Shown piece after piece: positions 1 to 5,787 of a DNA stretch of 9,600 nucleotides (its first letter is position 1; every line of letters starts with the position of its first letter). The position numbers and the translations under genes are program-made. Origin of the DNA: MGR-bin208 sp043779285 (GTDB taxonomy: Bacteria > Bacteroidota > Bacteroidia > Chitinophagales > Chitinophagaceae); the NCBI GenBank assembly GCA_043779285.1, contig JAYWEL010000155.1, forward strand, positions 1 through 9,600, read 5' to 3'. The notes under the pieces are model-generated. The model did no database searches. It had not been told where the DNA came from and worked only from the letters and a program-made list of their open reading frames with translations.

Positions 1-416
1 AATTTACTTATTTCTTCCAATCGTTTCCAGGCATCATTAAATAATGCATCTTCCGAAGTATCAGCTAATTTTCTGGCAGAATTCAAAATTCCCCCACCCT
101 TCGCAGCTATTTCAGCATAACTGACACCTTTTATTTTATCAACAAACTCCTCTTCTCTGCTTGCCGGAAACACAAGGTGGGTATGACTATCGCACCATGC
201 CGGCAAAATCATTTGTCCACTGGCATCCATATGGGTTTTAAAATCAGAAACAGGATGTTTCAAGTTATTCATCGGACCATACTCCACAATCAAATCCTCT
301 TTGATGATTAAATACGCATTTTCGATAACTGGCAATTCAGCTAATGCTTTTCCCCGAAGCAATTCATTATGTGTTCGAACATTTACAAGCAGTTTAATAT
401 TTGTAATAATCATCAT
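1..416 (-). CDS. hutI: Imidazolonepropionase, N-terminal part (cut by window edge)
   Basis: This gene encodes the first 138 residues of imidazolonepropionase, the cytosolic amidohydrolase that opens 4-imidazolone-5-propanoate to N-formimino-L-glutamate in histidine degradation. Visible in the translation are the small N-terminal beta domain (about residues 1-68), then the metal-binding D-S-H-T-H motif (H78 and H80) at the start of the TIM barrel. R87 follows in the SREEEF segment, where the family binds substrate, and then comes the hallmark GVSYAEIAAKGGGI stretch (about 97-110). The order and spacing match HutI rather than a general amidohydrolase. The remaining two thirds, with the other metal and catalytic residues, lie left of the window. 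Two consecutive ATG codons form the start (414-416 and 411-413) and either could be used. There is no Shine-Dalgarno. A TATCTTTA string just upstream resembles a Bacteroidota -7 box but lies very close to the start. The terminator at 442-475 separates it from the peptidase gene, so it probably has its own promoter. Confidence 0.93.
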   Translation of the reverse strand, partial: MMIITNIKLLVNVRTHNELLRGKALAELPVIENAYLIIKEDLIVEYGPMNNLKHPVSDFKTHMDASGQMILPAWCDSHTHLVFPASREEEFVDKIKGVSYAEIAAKGGGILNSARKLADTSEDALFNDAWKRLEEISK

Positions 417-441
417 GCTGTAAAGATAATGGCTGCCGAAT

Positions 442-475
442 AAAAAAGAGCTTGCAGTTAAACAAGCTCTTTTTT
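442..475 (-). terminator. Intrinsic terminator of the M14 peptidase gene
   Basis: There is a perfect 13-bp inverted repeat (442-454 and 463-475) around an 8-nt loop. On the minus strand it reads A-run, GAGCTTG, loop, CAAGCTC, T-run, which is a classic rho-independent terminator. It begins 20 bases past the peptidase stop codon at 496-498 and ends upstream of the hutI start. Because the A and T runs are part of the stem, the structure is symmetric and could also work on the plus strand, but no plus-strand gene runs into it. Confidence 0.85.
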
Positions 476-495
476 ATTATTTATTTAATCAGTTA

Positions 496-3288
496 TTATT
501 TAGCATTCATATTGTACAATTGATTAAACAACAACTTGAAAGTTCCATGTGCTTGTGCCCTGAATGTAATCTCAGGTCCAAATGCAAATAATTTTCCTTT
601 TCCAACGGTTGCCTCAAATGCAGTAACTCCGTTCTTTAAATAGTTTTGTCCCCAGGACCAACCACTTTTCAATGGCTTTTCATTATCGAACCATGCCAAT
701 GGTTTTACGATCCCTTTTGAGTTAGCATCAGGCATAATGTTGAACACCGGGCTCTCATCAAAATACACATCTAACTTATTAGTTAATCCCCAAGAAGCGG
801 GGTTTGTATTATCTACATTCACTGTTAATATGCTGCCGGGAGTATAATATTTATCTCTTGATATTGGCTTTAATTCTCCCGCTTCAATTTCCAGTAAAGC
901 ATTTTCTACCGGTAATTTCAAATGATAGGCAAGATTACTTGAAGAGCCTATTGTAACAATATTTCCGCCTTCATTCAAAAATTTCTGTAATTCTGGAATC
1001 GATTTTTCTGCGGTAATACGGCCTACCCTGTTTTTGTATTCTTCAGGAATATTTGAAATATTGGGGGTTGTATTTCTTCCCTGGTTAGCTGATGAGGACA
1101 GTGCCGGAATAGCTCCGCCAACAAAAACAATCACATCATATTTCGATTTCAGATGACCGGTATCAATATCATTCGGGTAAATAACATCAATTGAATAGTC
1201 AAACTGTTCCATCATCCAACGAACCCAACCCGATGGCATAGACCCACCATAATTATCCCATAATGCTATACGGGCTGCCGAAATTTTCTTTAATGCAGCA
1301 GGACTTTTTGAAACCGTTTTTACTGTAACAGCATTTTGCAATACAATTTTCTCGATCCCCGATTTTGCTTTTGCGGAAAATGGAATATAAAAAGAACCCT
1401 GGCTGATATCGGCTCCTGCAGATTGATCTGTAATTCGATAAACCTCTACCATTTCTTTTAATAGCAGGTTAATAGCTTTGAATGAATTGTTGGCCCTTGC
1501 ATCTAATACATATCCTTTAATTGATCCGGTACTTTTTATTTCACCCTTCAGTTTTAAAAGTTCCCCGTTTGTATTTCGTACAAATGGTCCATCAAAATTT
1601 TCTAATATCCTGTCGAACTGAACACCCATCTGGTAGGCCAGGGTCCAGCCTGCTGCATCATACGGAGGAACAGGAGGACCACCGGGGTATTTGAAATCGT
1701 TAGGGTGATCTTGTGGTTCGAACAAATCTAAAACGTGTGGACGAAATGCCTGATTAGTTTTTACTACATAAGAATTTGCAGGATATTTTTTTTCCGCAAC
1801 GGTAAATTCTGAACTTGCTTTGTGTACAACAATACCGGTTTTTATCAATGCATTTAAAAAGGCAACAGCTGTTGCAAAATCAGGTTGATCGGATGGAATG
1901 ATATATCCACGTGGATCTCTCAAAGAAGGATTTTTCATAACACTGTCGTAATATTTAACCGGCACCACAGCTGCATTAAAACGATTACCCTCAGCTTCCG
2001 AAGTTAGAGCAGGATTAGCTGTACTTCCGGTTTTGGAATTTTTCTGAGCTTCTTTAATAATATTGTCAATGGCATCTATTTTTGAAGGCGACAGACTCCA
2101 GGTATCTTTATTTCCCTTGTCAATGGAGTTTCTTCCCATTTTATAAATATTATACAGCAACTCATCCCTGTTTCTTGTAGCATAATTCAAAACAGCATAG
2201 TTTAATGAAACAGAATAATCTATTGACTGACGATACAACCATTTTTGAGGAACAATCGGATTTGGTGTAGCTGCATTTGGAACCAGTCTGCTGGTTACAA
2301 GAGGAATTTCAGAAGGGTTTGGGCTTCCAACAATTTCTGTCAATAACCCAATCATATTATGGAAATAAGTTGTAGTGCGTAAACCACCATTATACCAGGT
2401 AGAAAATACCGACCCTGCCTTACTTGTATAGCCTGGTTTATCTTCCAGATTCAAGCGGTTTTGCATAGCAGCCCCAACTGCATCCAAACCGGTAATGATC
2501 AACGGATCGAAAACATAATTGAATGGATCTCTGTATGGAGCACCGGCCACAATAGAACCTGCAGGTCCTGATTGGTGGTGGTTATACATGATCTGGGGAA
2601 TCCAATCGACAAAAAGTTGCCGTCCAATATTCTGTGACTCCTTCATGTTCAGCATATAGAAATCACGGTTATTATCGTGGCCCACATATTTTTGATACAA
2701 TCGGGGTAATCCTGACAAAGTTCTTTTTGCAGGAACAGAATCCCGCATATACCAATTACTAACTAATTCCTGTCCATCCGGATTGGCATGAGTCATTAAA
2801 ATAATCACATTATCAAGGATCCTTTTCGTTTCATCATCATTCCGGGAAAGTAACGTATAGGCTGTTTCAATTAATTGATGAATACCCACCGTTTCAGTAG
2901 CATGTAAACCGCCATCAATCCACACAACGGCTCTTCCTTCTTTAGCTAATTGCTTAGCTTCCGCATCAGAAAGTCCTTCTGCATTACCCAGTTTTTGAGA
3001 AATAGATCTGTAATGATCTAATTTTTTATGGTTTTCCGGTGAAGTAACAATTAACATGAATTGATCTCTACCTTCTTCCGTTTTTCCAATTACAGTGTAC
3101 TTAGCACGGGGAGACGATGTACCCAATTTTTTAAAATAAGCTTCTGTCTGGGTAAATGTGGTTAATTGGTAATTGTCACCAATATTAAATCCAAAATGTT
3201 CTTTAGGAGTGAGGATAGATTGAGCAAAAGCTGTGTTGAATAAAATAAATAACAACAGCATTAAGCAGTTGACCTTTTTAAGATTCAT
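496..3288 (-). CDS. Secreted M14-family zinc carboxypeptidase with C-terminal GATase1-like region
   Basis: This is a 930-residue exported metallopeptidase. Residues 1-22 form a signal peptide (basic start, Leu/Phe-rich core, AFA then Q). The M14 catalytic domain spans about 35-400. Zinc ligands are H129 and E132 in the HATE motif, with the third His at H238 (or H237) in NHHQSG. NNR at 206-208 matches the substrate-carboxylate-binding N-R of M14 enzymes, and E318 in LLTEI is the likely catalytic Glu. All key residues are present, so the enzyme should be active. The C-terminal half has a region at about 670-800 that looks like a class I glutamine-amidotransferase-type fold (YDVIVFVGGAIP, later GGNIVTIGSSS). 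That architecture is common in large Bacteroidota M14 peptidases. The likely role is removing residues from extracellular or periplasmic peptides; the substrate is unknown. The gene is monocistronic: a terminator lies downstream and a divergent gene upstream. A -7-like TATTTTAG is found on the minus strand at 3315-3322, without a clear -33 box. Confidence 0.9.
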   Translation of the reverse strand: MNLKKVNCLMLLLFILFNTAFAQSILTPKEHFGFNIGDNYQLTTFTQTEAYFKKLGTSSPRAKYTVIGKTEEGRDQFMLIVTSPENHKKLDHYRSISQKLGNAEGLSDAEAKQLAKEGRAVVWIDGGLHATETVGIHQLIETAYTLLSRNDDETKRILDNVIILMTHANPDGQELVSNWYMRDSVPAKRTLSGLPRLYQKYVGHDNNRDFYMLNMKESQNIGRQLFVDWIPQIMYNHHQSGPAGSIVAGAPYRDPFNYVFDPLIITGLDAVGAAMQNRLNLEDKPGYTSKAGSVFSTWYNGGLRTTTYFHNMIGLLTEIVGSPNPSEIPLVTSRLVPNAATPNPIVPQKWLYRQSIDYSVSLNYAVLNYATRNRDELLYNIYKMGRNSIDKGNKDTWSLSPSKIDAIDNIIKEAQKNSKTGSTANPALTSEAEGNRFNAAVVPVKYYDSVMKNPSLRDPRGYIIPSDQPDFATAVAFLNALIKTGIVVHKASSEFTVAEKKYPANSYVVKTNQAFRPHVLDLFEPQDHPNDFKYPGGPPVPPYDAAGWTLAYQMGVQFDRILENFDGPFVRNTNGELLKLKGEIKSTGSIKGYVLDARANNSFKAINLLLKEMVEVYRITDQSAGADISQGSFYIPFSAKAKSGIEKIVLQNAVTVKTVSKSPAALKKISAARIALWDNYGGSMPSGWVRWMMEQFDYSIDVIYPNDIDTGHLKSKYDVIVFVGGAIPALSSSANQGRNTTPNISNIPEEYKNRVGRITAEKSIPELQKFLNEGGNIVTIGSSSNLAYHLKLPVENALLEIEAGELKPISRDKYYTPGSILTVNVDNTNPASWGLTNKLDVYFDESPVFNIMPDANSKGIVKPLAWFDNEKPLKSGWSWGQNYLKNGVTAFEATVGKGKLFAFGPEITFRAQAHGTFKLLFNQLYNMNAK

Positions 3289-3350
3289 CGTTGATGTTTT
3301 GGTTATTAAGAGAACTAAAATAATTAATTAACTATTAGAAAAATAAATTA

Positions 3351-3360
3351 CTCTGCAGAG
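3351..3360. promoter_or_regulatory. 10-bp perfect palindrome in the divergent intergenic region
   Basis: CTCTGCAGAG is a perfect palindrome, 62 bases before the peptidase start codon and between divergent transcription units. It could be a small operator half-site arrangement, but a single 10-mer has little statistical weight. Nothing else in 3289-3453 stands out apart from AT-rich sequence. Confidence 0.2.
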
Positions 3361-3453
3361 TTTGATGAGTGGTAAAACATATAGCATAAAAAAAATCACC
3401 TGCATAAATAATGTAGTGTTTATAAGCGGTATTAAACGTGAATTGGCAATGGT

Positions 3454-3496
3454 GAATGACCGCCCGTCTGAACGGTGTTCATCCGGGCGGGCATTC
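3454..3496. repeat. GC-rich REP-like imperfect palindrome
   Basis: Two 20-base arms (3454-3473 and 3477-3496) surround a 3-base loop, and 17 of 20 positions pair. The outer stem pairs GAATGACCGCCCG with CGGGCGGGCATTC (one mismatch), and the inner stem pairs TGAAC with GTTCA. It is strikingly GC-rich for this AT-rich window. It sits directly before the preferred ATG of the next gene (3497-3499) and interrupts any longer upstream reading of that gene. The shape resembles bacterial REP/palindromic elements, and it shares the string GCCCGTC with the palindrome at the right edge. The hairpin could also affect translation of the adjacent start. Confidence 0.6.
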
Positions 3497-4087
3497 ATGA
3501 ATCAATCCGTCACTTTACAATTAACAGTAGATGATTTTAAAGTTTTATTGAATGCTATAAATCTTTTCTTATCTTTAGTGAAACATGAGGCAATCTACGA
3601 GTTAGCTGTCAGTCTCCTGAAATTTGAGAAAATGATTAACTTTATGAATGCCACAGCTAAATGGGTAATTACTCCCGTAACAAACATGAAGGGTGTGTTA
3701 GGCAGGCTGAATATGAATTTCCCGGATGCTGTGGAATGGAATATATGGATATACACCCAGGCAGACAAAAAAATGGTGAATAGTTTTTACCAAAGCCACA
3801 ACACAAAATCGTATAATCTTTCGCCTGGTGAATACCGGCTGCTGCTTACTACTGTACCGGTAGAAAATGTACCCATACAAAAAGGATATGATACAAGATT
3901 GAAGGCAGGTTTCCTTAACTTGGTTTCTGAAGGCAGCTGGGAGTTGTATGATGCTACAAAAGAAAATATTTACACATCTAATACAAAACCACAAAAGATA
4001 GCTTTGCCCGTTGGTTCATATCAATTAAATCTTGGCGGGCAGTTTTATCCCGTGGTAATAAAGGATAAGGTAACAGTGGAGTATTGA
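3497..4087 (+). CDS. Unrecognised protein with two similar beta-rich repeats (gene A)
   Basis: The product has 196 residues and I do not recognise the family. The open frame extends left to a TTG at 3362, but that extension (45 residues) crosses the GC-rich palindrome and has no conserved look, so the ATG at 3497 is preferred. An in-frame ATG at 3449 would translate the palindrome. Residues 1-45 look like a small mixed helical segment (LTVDDFKVLLNAI, then KHEAIYELAVSLLKFEK). From about 81 to the end there are two similar beta units, about 81-130 and 148-196. Each has an aromatic-rich strand start (WNIWIY and SWELYD), then L-x-x-G-x-Y-x-L (LSPGEYRLLL and LPVGSYQLNL), then a P-V/x-I strand, as in PEGA or carboxypeptidase-regulatory-like beta sandwiches (inferred). 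Such domains are usually exported, yet no signal peptide is present. Gene B begins 59 bases after the stop on the same strand. A degraded copy of its 3' end lies at 5374-5442. Confidence 0.6.
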   Translation: MNQSVTLQLTVDDFKVLLNAINLFLSLVKHEAIYELAVSLLKFEKMINFMNATAKWVITPVTNMKGVLGRLNMNFPDAVEWNIWIYTQADKKMVNSFYQSHNTKSYNLSPGEYRLLLTTVPVENVPIQKGYDTRLKAGFLNLVSEGSWELYDATKENIYTSNTKPQKIALPVGSYQLNLGGQFYPVVIKDKVTVEY

Positions 4088-4146
4088 GACGGGTGATAAG
4101 GTTTTAAAATTTGGGCATTGAAGTAAACTTTGACAAAGAATATTTT

Positions 4147-5337
4147 ATGAGGAATAAATTTTATTCACTTACTTTCTTAATAGCATTTTGCCTTTTTTAT
4201 ATAAACGCTATTGCCCAAAATAAACCCTACACAGCTTCATTTATTGGGCGCATGGGTGTAGATACGGTTTTGGTGGAAACCTACAGTATGATCAATAATC
4301 ACCTGTATGGAAAAACATTTATCAGGGTACCGGAAGATTATATTGGTGAATTCAGCATTCATTTTTACCCCGATGGCAGTATAAGGGAATTTAATATAGT
4401 GGCCATGGATCCGTTTAACAGCTCTGTGCCTTTTAAAGCAATCACCCGTTTTTTTGAGTACAGGCTGAACATGAATTGTATAAACGATACCTGCACATTT
4501 TATAATTCTCATACGAATATACCTGCTGAAAGAATATACAAACATGCTACACAAAAAATGGATTTTGTGGGAGGATGGGTGCCTTTGATATCTTTAATGG
4601 AATGGAATTGCTTACGTCTTATAAAGTCGCAAAAGCAACAGATACCCCTAAAAATGATACACCATGTTATTGGTGTAAATGATATTGCAGTTCGCAGGCA
4701 GAATAAAGACACAGTAATTTTTGGCGGGCCTTTTCTGGAGTACACCAAAATAAAAATAGATGCTGATGGAAGAATATTAAATACAAATGGCATTGGCACT
4801 CCCTGGAATTATTATGTAACAAAACATGATCCGATAAATATTGACGAGGTGGCTAAAAGAATGGCTAAAACACCGGGCATTGGCATACCATCAATTACTG
4901 ATTCCCTCGAGGCTGTTGTACAAAACAGTAAAATCAAAATACGGTACGGACGCCCATTTAAACGTGGAAGAACAATATTTGGAGGCGTAGTACCTTATGA
5001 TTCTGTTTGGCGTACCGGGGCAAACAGGCTTACATTAATAACGCTTGAAAATAATATCCGTATCGGGGAAACTATCATTCCAAAAGGTCAGTATGGCATC
5101 TATACCATTCCGAGGTTAAACGACTGGTTGCTCATATTTAATACTGATCTTACAAAATGGCCTACAGATCCTGACTTAACTAAAAATTTTTCAACCATTG
5201 TTATCCCGGTTAAAAAGACTGAGAATATAACAGAGAAGTTTACTATTGAAATAACCGAAACAAAAAAAGGCGGCTTGCTAAAATTTCTATGGGATGATGT
5301 AAAGGCCTATACTGAATTTGAAATACTGAAAGATTAG
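4147..5337 (+). CDS. Exported DUF2911-domain protein (gene B)
   Basis: The product has 396 residues. The frame is open to a TTG at 4111, but the ATG at 4147 places a clean signal peptide at the N-terminus (MRNKFYSLTFLIAFCLF..., AIA then Q24), so it is chosen. The N-terminal region at about 25-240 is beta-rich with repeated aromatic and charged strands, and I cannot assign it a function. Residues about 261-393 form a DUF2911 domain: KIKIRYGRPFKRGRTIFGG, then VWRTGAN (about 287-293), then IPKGQYGIYTIP and WLLIFN. DUF2911 proteins are common in Bacteroidota as exported proteins of unknown function, and this two-part form (N-terminal domain plus DUF2911) is seen in the phylum as far as I recall. 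No catalytic motif is evident. Gene A lies 59 bases upstream on the same strand with no terminator between them, so co-transcription is plausible. Downstream the region is decayed, with no clear T-run terminator. Confidence 0.85.
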   Translation: MRNKFYSLTFLIAFCLFYINAIAQNKPYTASFIGRMGVDTVLVETYSMINNHLYGKTFIRVPEDYIGEFSIHFYPDGSIREFNIVAMDPFNSSVPFKAITRFFEYRLNMNCINDTCTFYNSHTNIPAERIYKHATQKMDFVGGWVPLISLMEWNCLRLIKSQKQQIPLKMIHHVIGVNDIAVRRQNKDTVIFGGPFLEYTKIKIDADGRILNTNGIGTPWNYYVTKHDPINIDEVAKRMAKTPGIGIPSITDSLEAVVQNSKIKIRYGRPFKRGRTIFGGVVPYDSVWRTGANRLTLITLENNIRIGETIIPKGQYGIYTIPRLNDWLLIFNTDLTKWPTDPDLTKNFSTIVIPVKKTENITEKFTIEITETKKGGLLKFLWDDVKAYTEFEILKD

Positions 5338-5373
5338 ATCAAAAAGTTTCATATTGAAAAAAAGCTGGTAAAA

Positions 5374-5442
5374 TTCTTTTCGTCGGTTGGTGGGGACACC
5401 AACCTGGGGCAGCGAAAGGATAAGGAAACGGTGGAGTATTAA
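5374..5442 (+). pseudogene. Degraded copy of the 3' end of gene A
   Basis: The last 27 bases (5416-5442, encoding KDKETVEY and a stop) match the last 27 bases of gene A (4061-4087, encoding KDKVTVEY and a stop) at 24 of 27 positions. Upstream, VGGDTNLGQ parallels VGSYQLNLGGQ of gene A, with a gap of about 15 bases where the PVVI strand should be. There is no start codon, and the frame opens directly after the stop codon of gene B. I read this as the surviving tail of a paralogue of gene A. The hairpin at 5385-5404 lies inside it. Confidence 0.55.
5385..5404. repeat. Perfect 8-bp hairpin downstream of gene B
   Basis: GGTTGGTG and CACCAACC pair perfectly around a GGGA loop, 47 bases after the gene B stop codon. 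There is no following T-run on either strand, so it is a weak candidate for an intrinsic terminator. It could stabilise the 3' end of the gene B transcript or be a small palindromic repeat inserted into the remnant of the gene A paralogue. Confidence 0.45.
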
Positions 5443-5455
5443 ATCATAGCAGTAA

Positions 5456-5584
5456 AGTTGCTACGATTATGCGTTTCATAATATTATCCTTTATGCCATT
5501 AATGGAAAGCACGAATACCCTAATGATATTGATGTTTACTTAGAAGCGTGGAGTTTTTTTAAAAGACAGATTAATTTAAAATAA
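5456..5584 (+). pseudogene. C-terminal remnant of a probable alpha/beta-hydrolase (PHB depolymerase/LpqC-like)
   Basis: The frame closed by TAA at 5582-5584 is open back to a stop at 5453-5455 and encodes about 42 residues. These include FHNIILYAINGKHEYPND and then DVYLEAWSFFKRQINLK. This has the look of the end of secreted esterases of the polyhydroxybutyrate depolymerase/LpqC type. In those, a strand of the form V-x-L-Y-x-I-x-G-G-x-H-x-W/Y-P carries the catalytic His and is followed by a final helix with a W-x-F-F motif. Only this C-terminal piece is present, with no start codon and no nucleophile Ser or Asp region, so it is a gene fragment. The family assignment rests on pattern memory alone and is tentative; that the stretch is coding-derived is more secure. 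Confidence 0.5.
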
Positions 5585-5590
5585 GCCTAC

Positions 5591-5786
5591 CGCTAACAAG
5601 AGTATTGCTACAAGTGGGGCTGGACATTAAAACATCAGCTATGTGCTACAATCAACAGTAGTTCGGGCTTGACGAATAAAGCCAAGCAGAAGTTCTTATC
5701 TTCATCAACAAAACAAAAACAAGCTGCAGTTCCGGGCAGGACGTTTTTCAAAAGCCCGCCCATCGCAAATCTGCAAAACGTTGAAT
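5591..5786. repeat. Structured ~200-bp element with attC-like ends
   Basis: The element runs from CGCTAACAAGAGTATTGC on the left to GCAAAACGTTGAAT on the right, and those ends are partly complementary (GCTAAC/GTTGAA and TTGC/GCAA). The right end GTTGAAT fits the GTTRRRY core of integron attC sites. The left end is a less good fit to RYYYAAC, the other attC core. Between them are further short inverted repeats, including GGGCTT/AAGCC near 5666-5683 and the hairpin at 5734-5761. The 197-bp length is within the range of long attC-like sites. It ends one base before the nifJ stop codon (5788-5790) and begins six bases after the hydrolase fragment stop. No integrase is visible. I recall similar post-gene repeats in Chitinophagaceae genomes but cannot verify copies here. 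Confidence 0.4.
5734..5761 (-). terminator. GC-rich hairpin downstream of nifJ, possible terminator
   Basis: The arms are 5734-5740 and 5755-5761, seven pairs including one G-U when read as minus-strand RNA, with a 14-nt loop. It begins 27 bases past the nifJ stop codon, in the right place to end that transcript. However, the T-rich stretch only starts about 15 bases further on (around 5709-5720 on the plus strand as an A-rich run), so it is not a textbook intrinsic terminator. It may instead be part of the surrounding repeat element. Confidence 0.35.
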
Positions 5787-5787
5787 G

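Noticed and set aside
3362..3496. N-terminal extension of gene A from a TTG start (45 residues)
   Set aside because: It crosses a GC-rich palindrome, lacks a plausible signal peptide or conserved pattern, and the ATG at 3497 is a better start.
3698..3994. 98-codon minus-strand open frame
   Set aside because: It is antisense to gene A and a shadow of its codon use; similar shadows lie opposite gene B and nifJ.
4111..4146. TTG start for gene B
   Set aside because: It would put 12 residues in front of a clean signal peptide that begins exactly at the ATG at 4147.
5338..5442. Read-through extension of gene B past its TAG (the frame stays open for 34 codons)
   Set aside because: The DUF2911 domain is complete before the stop, and the following codons resemble gene A rather than a continuation of gene B.
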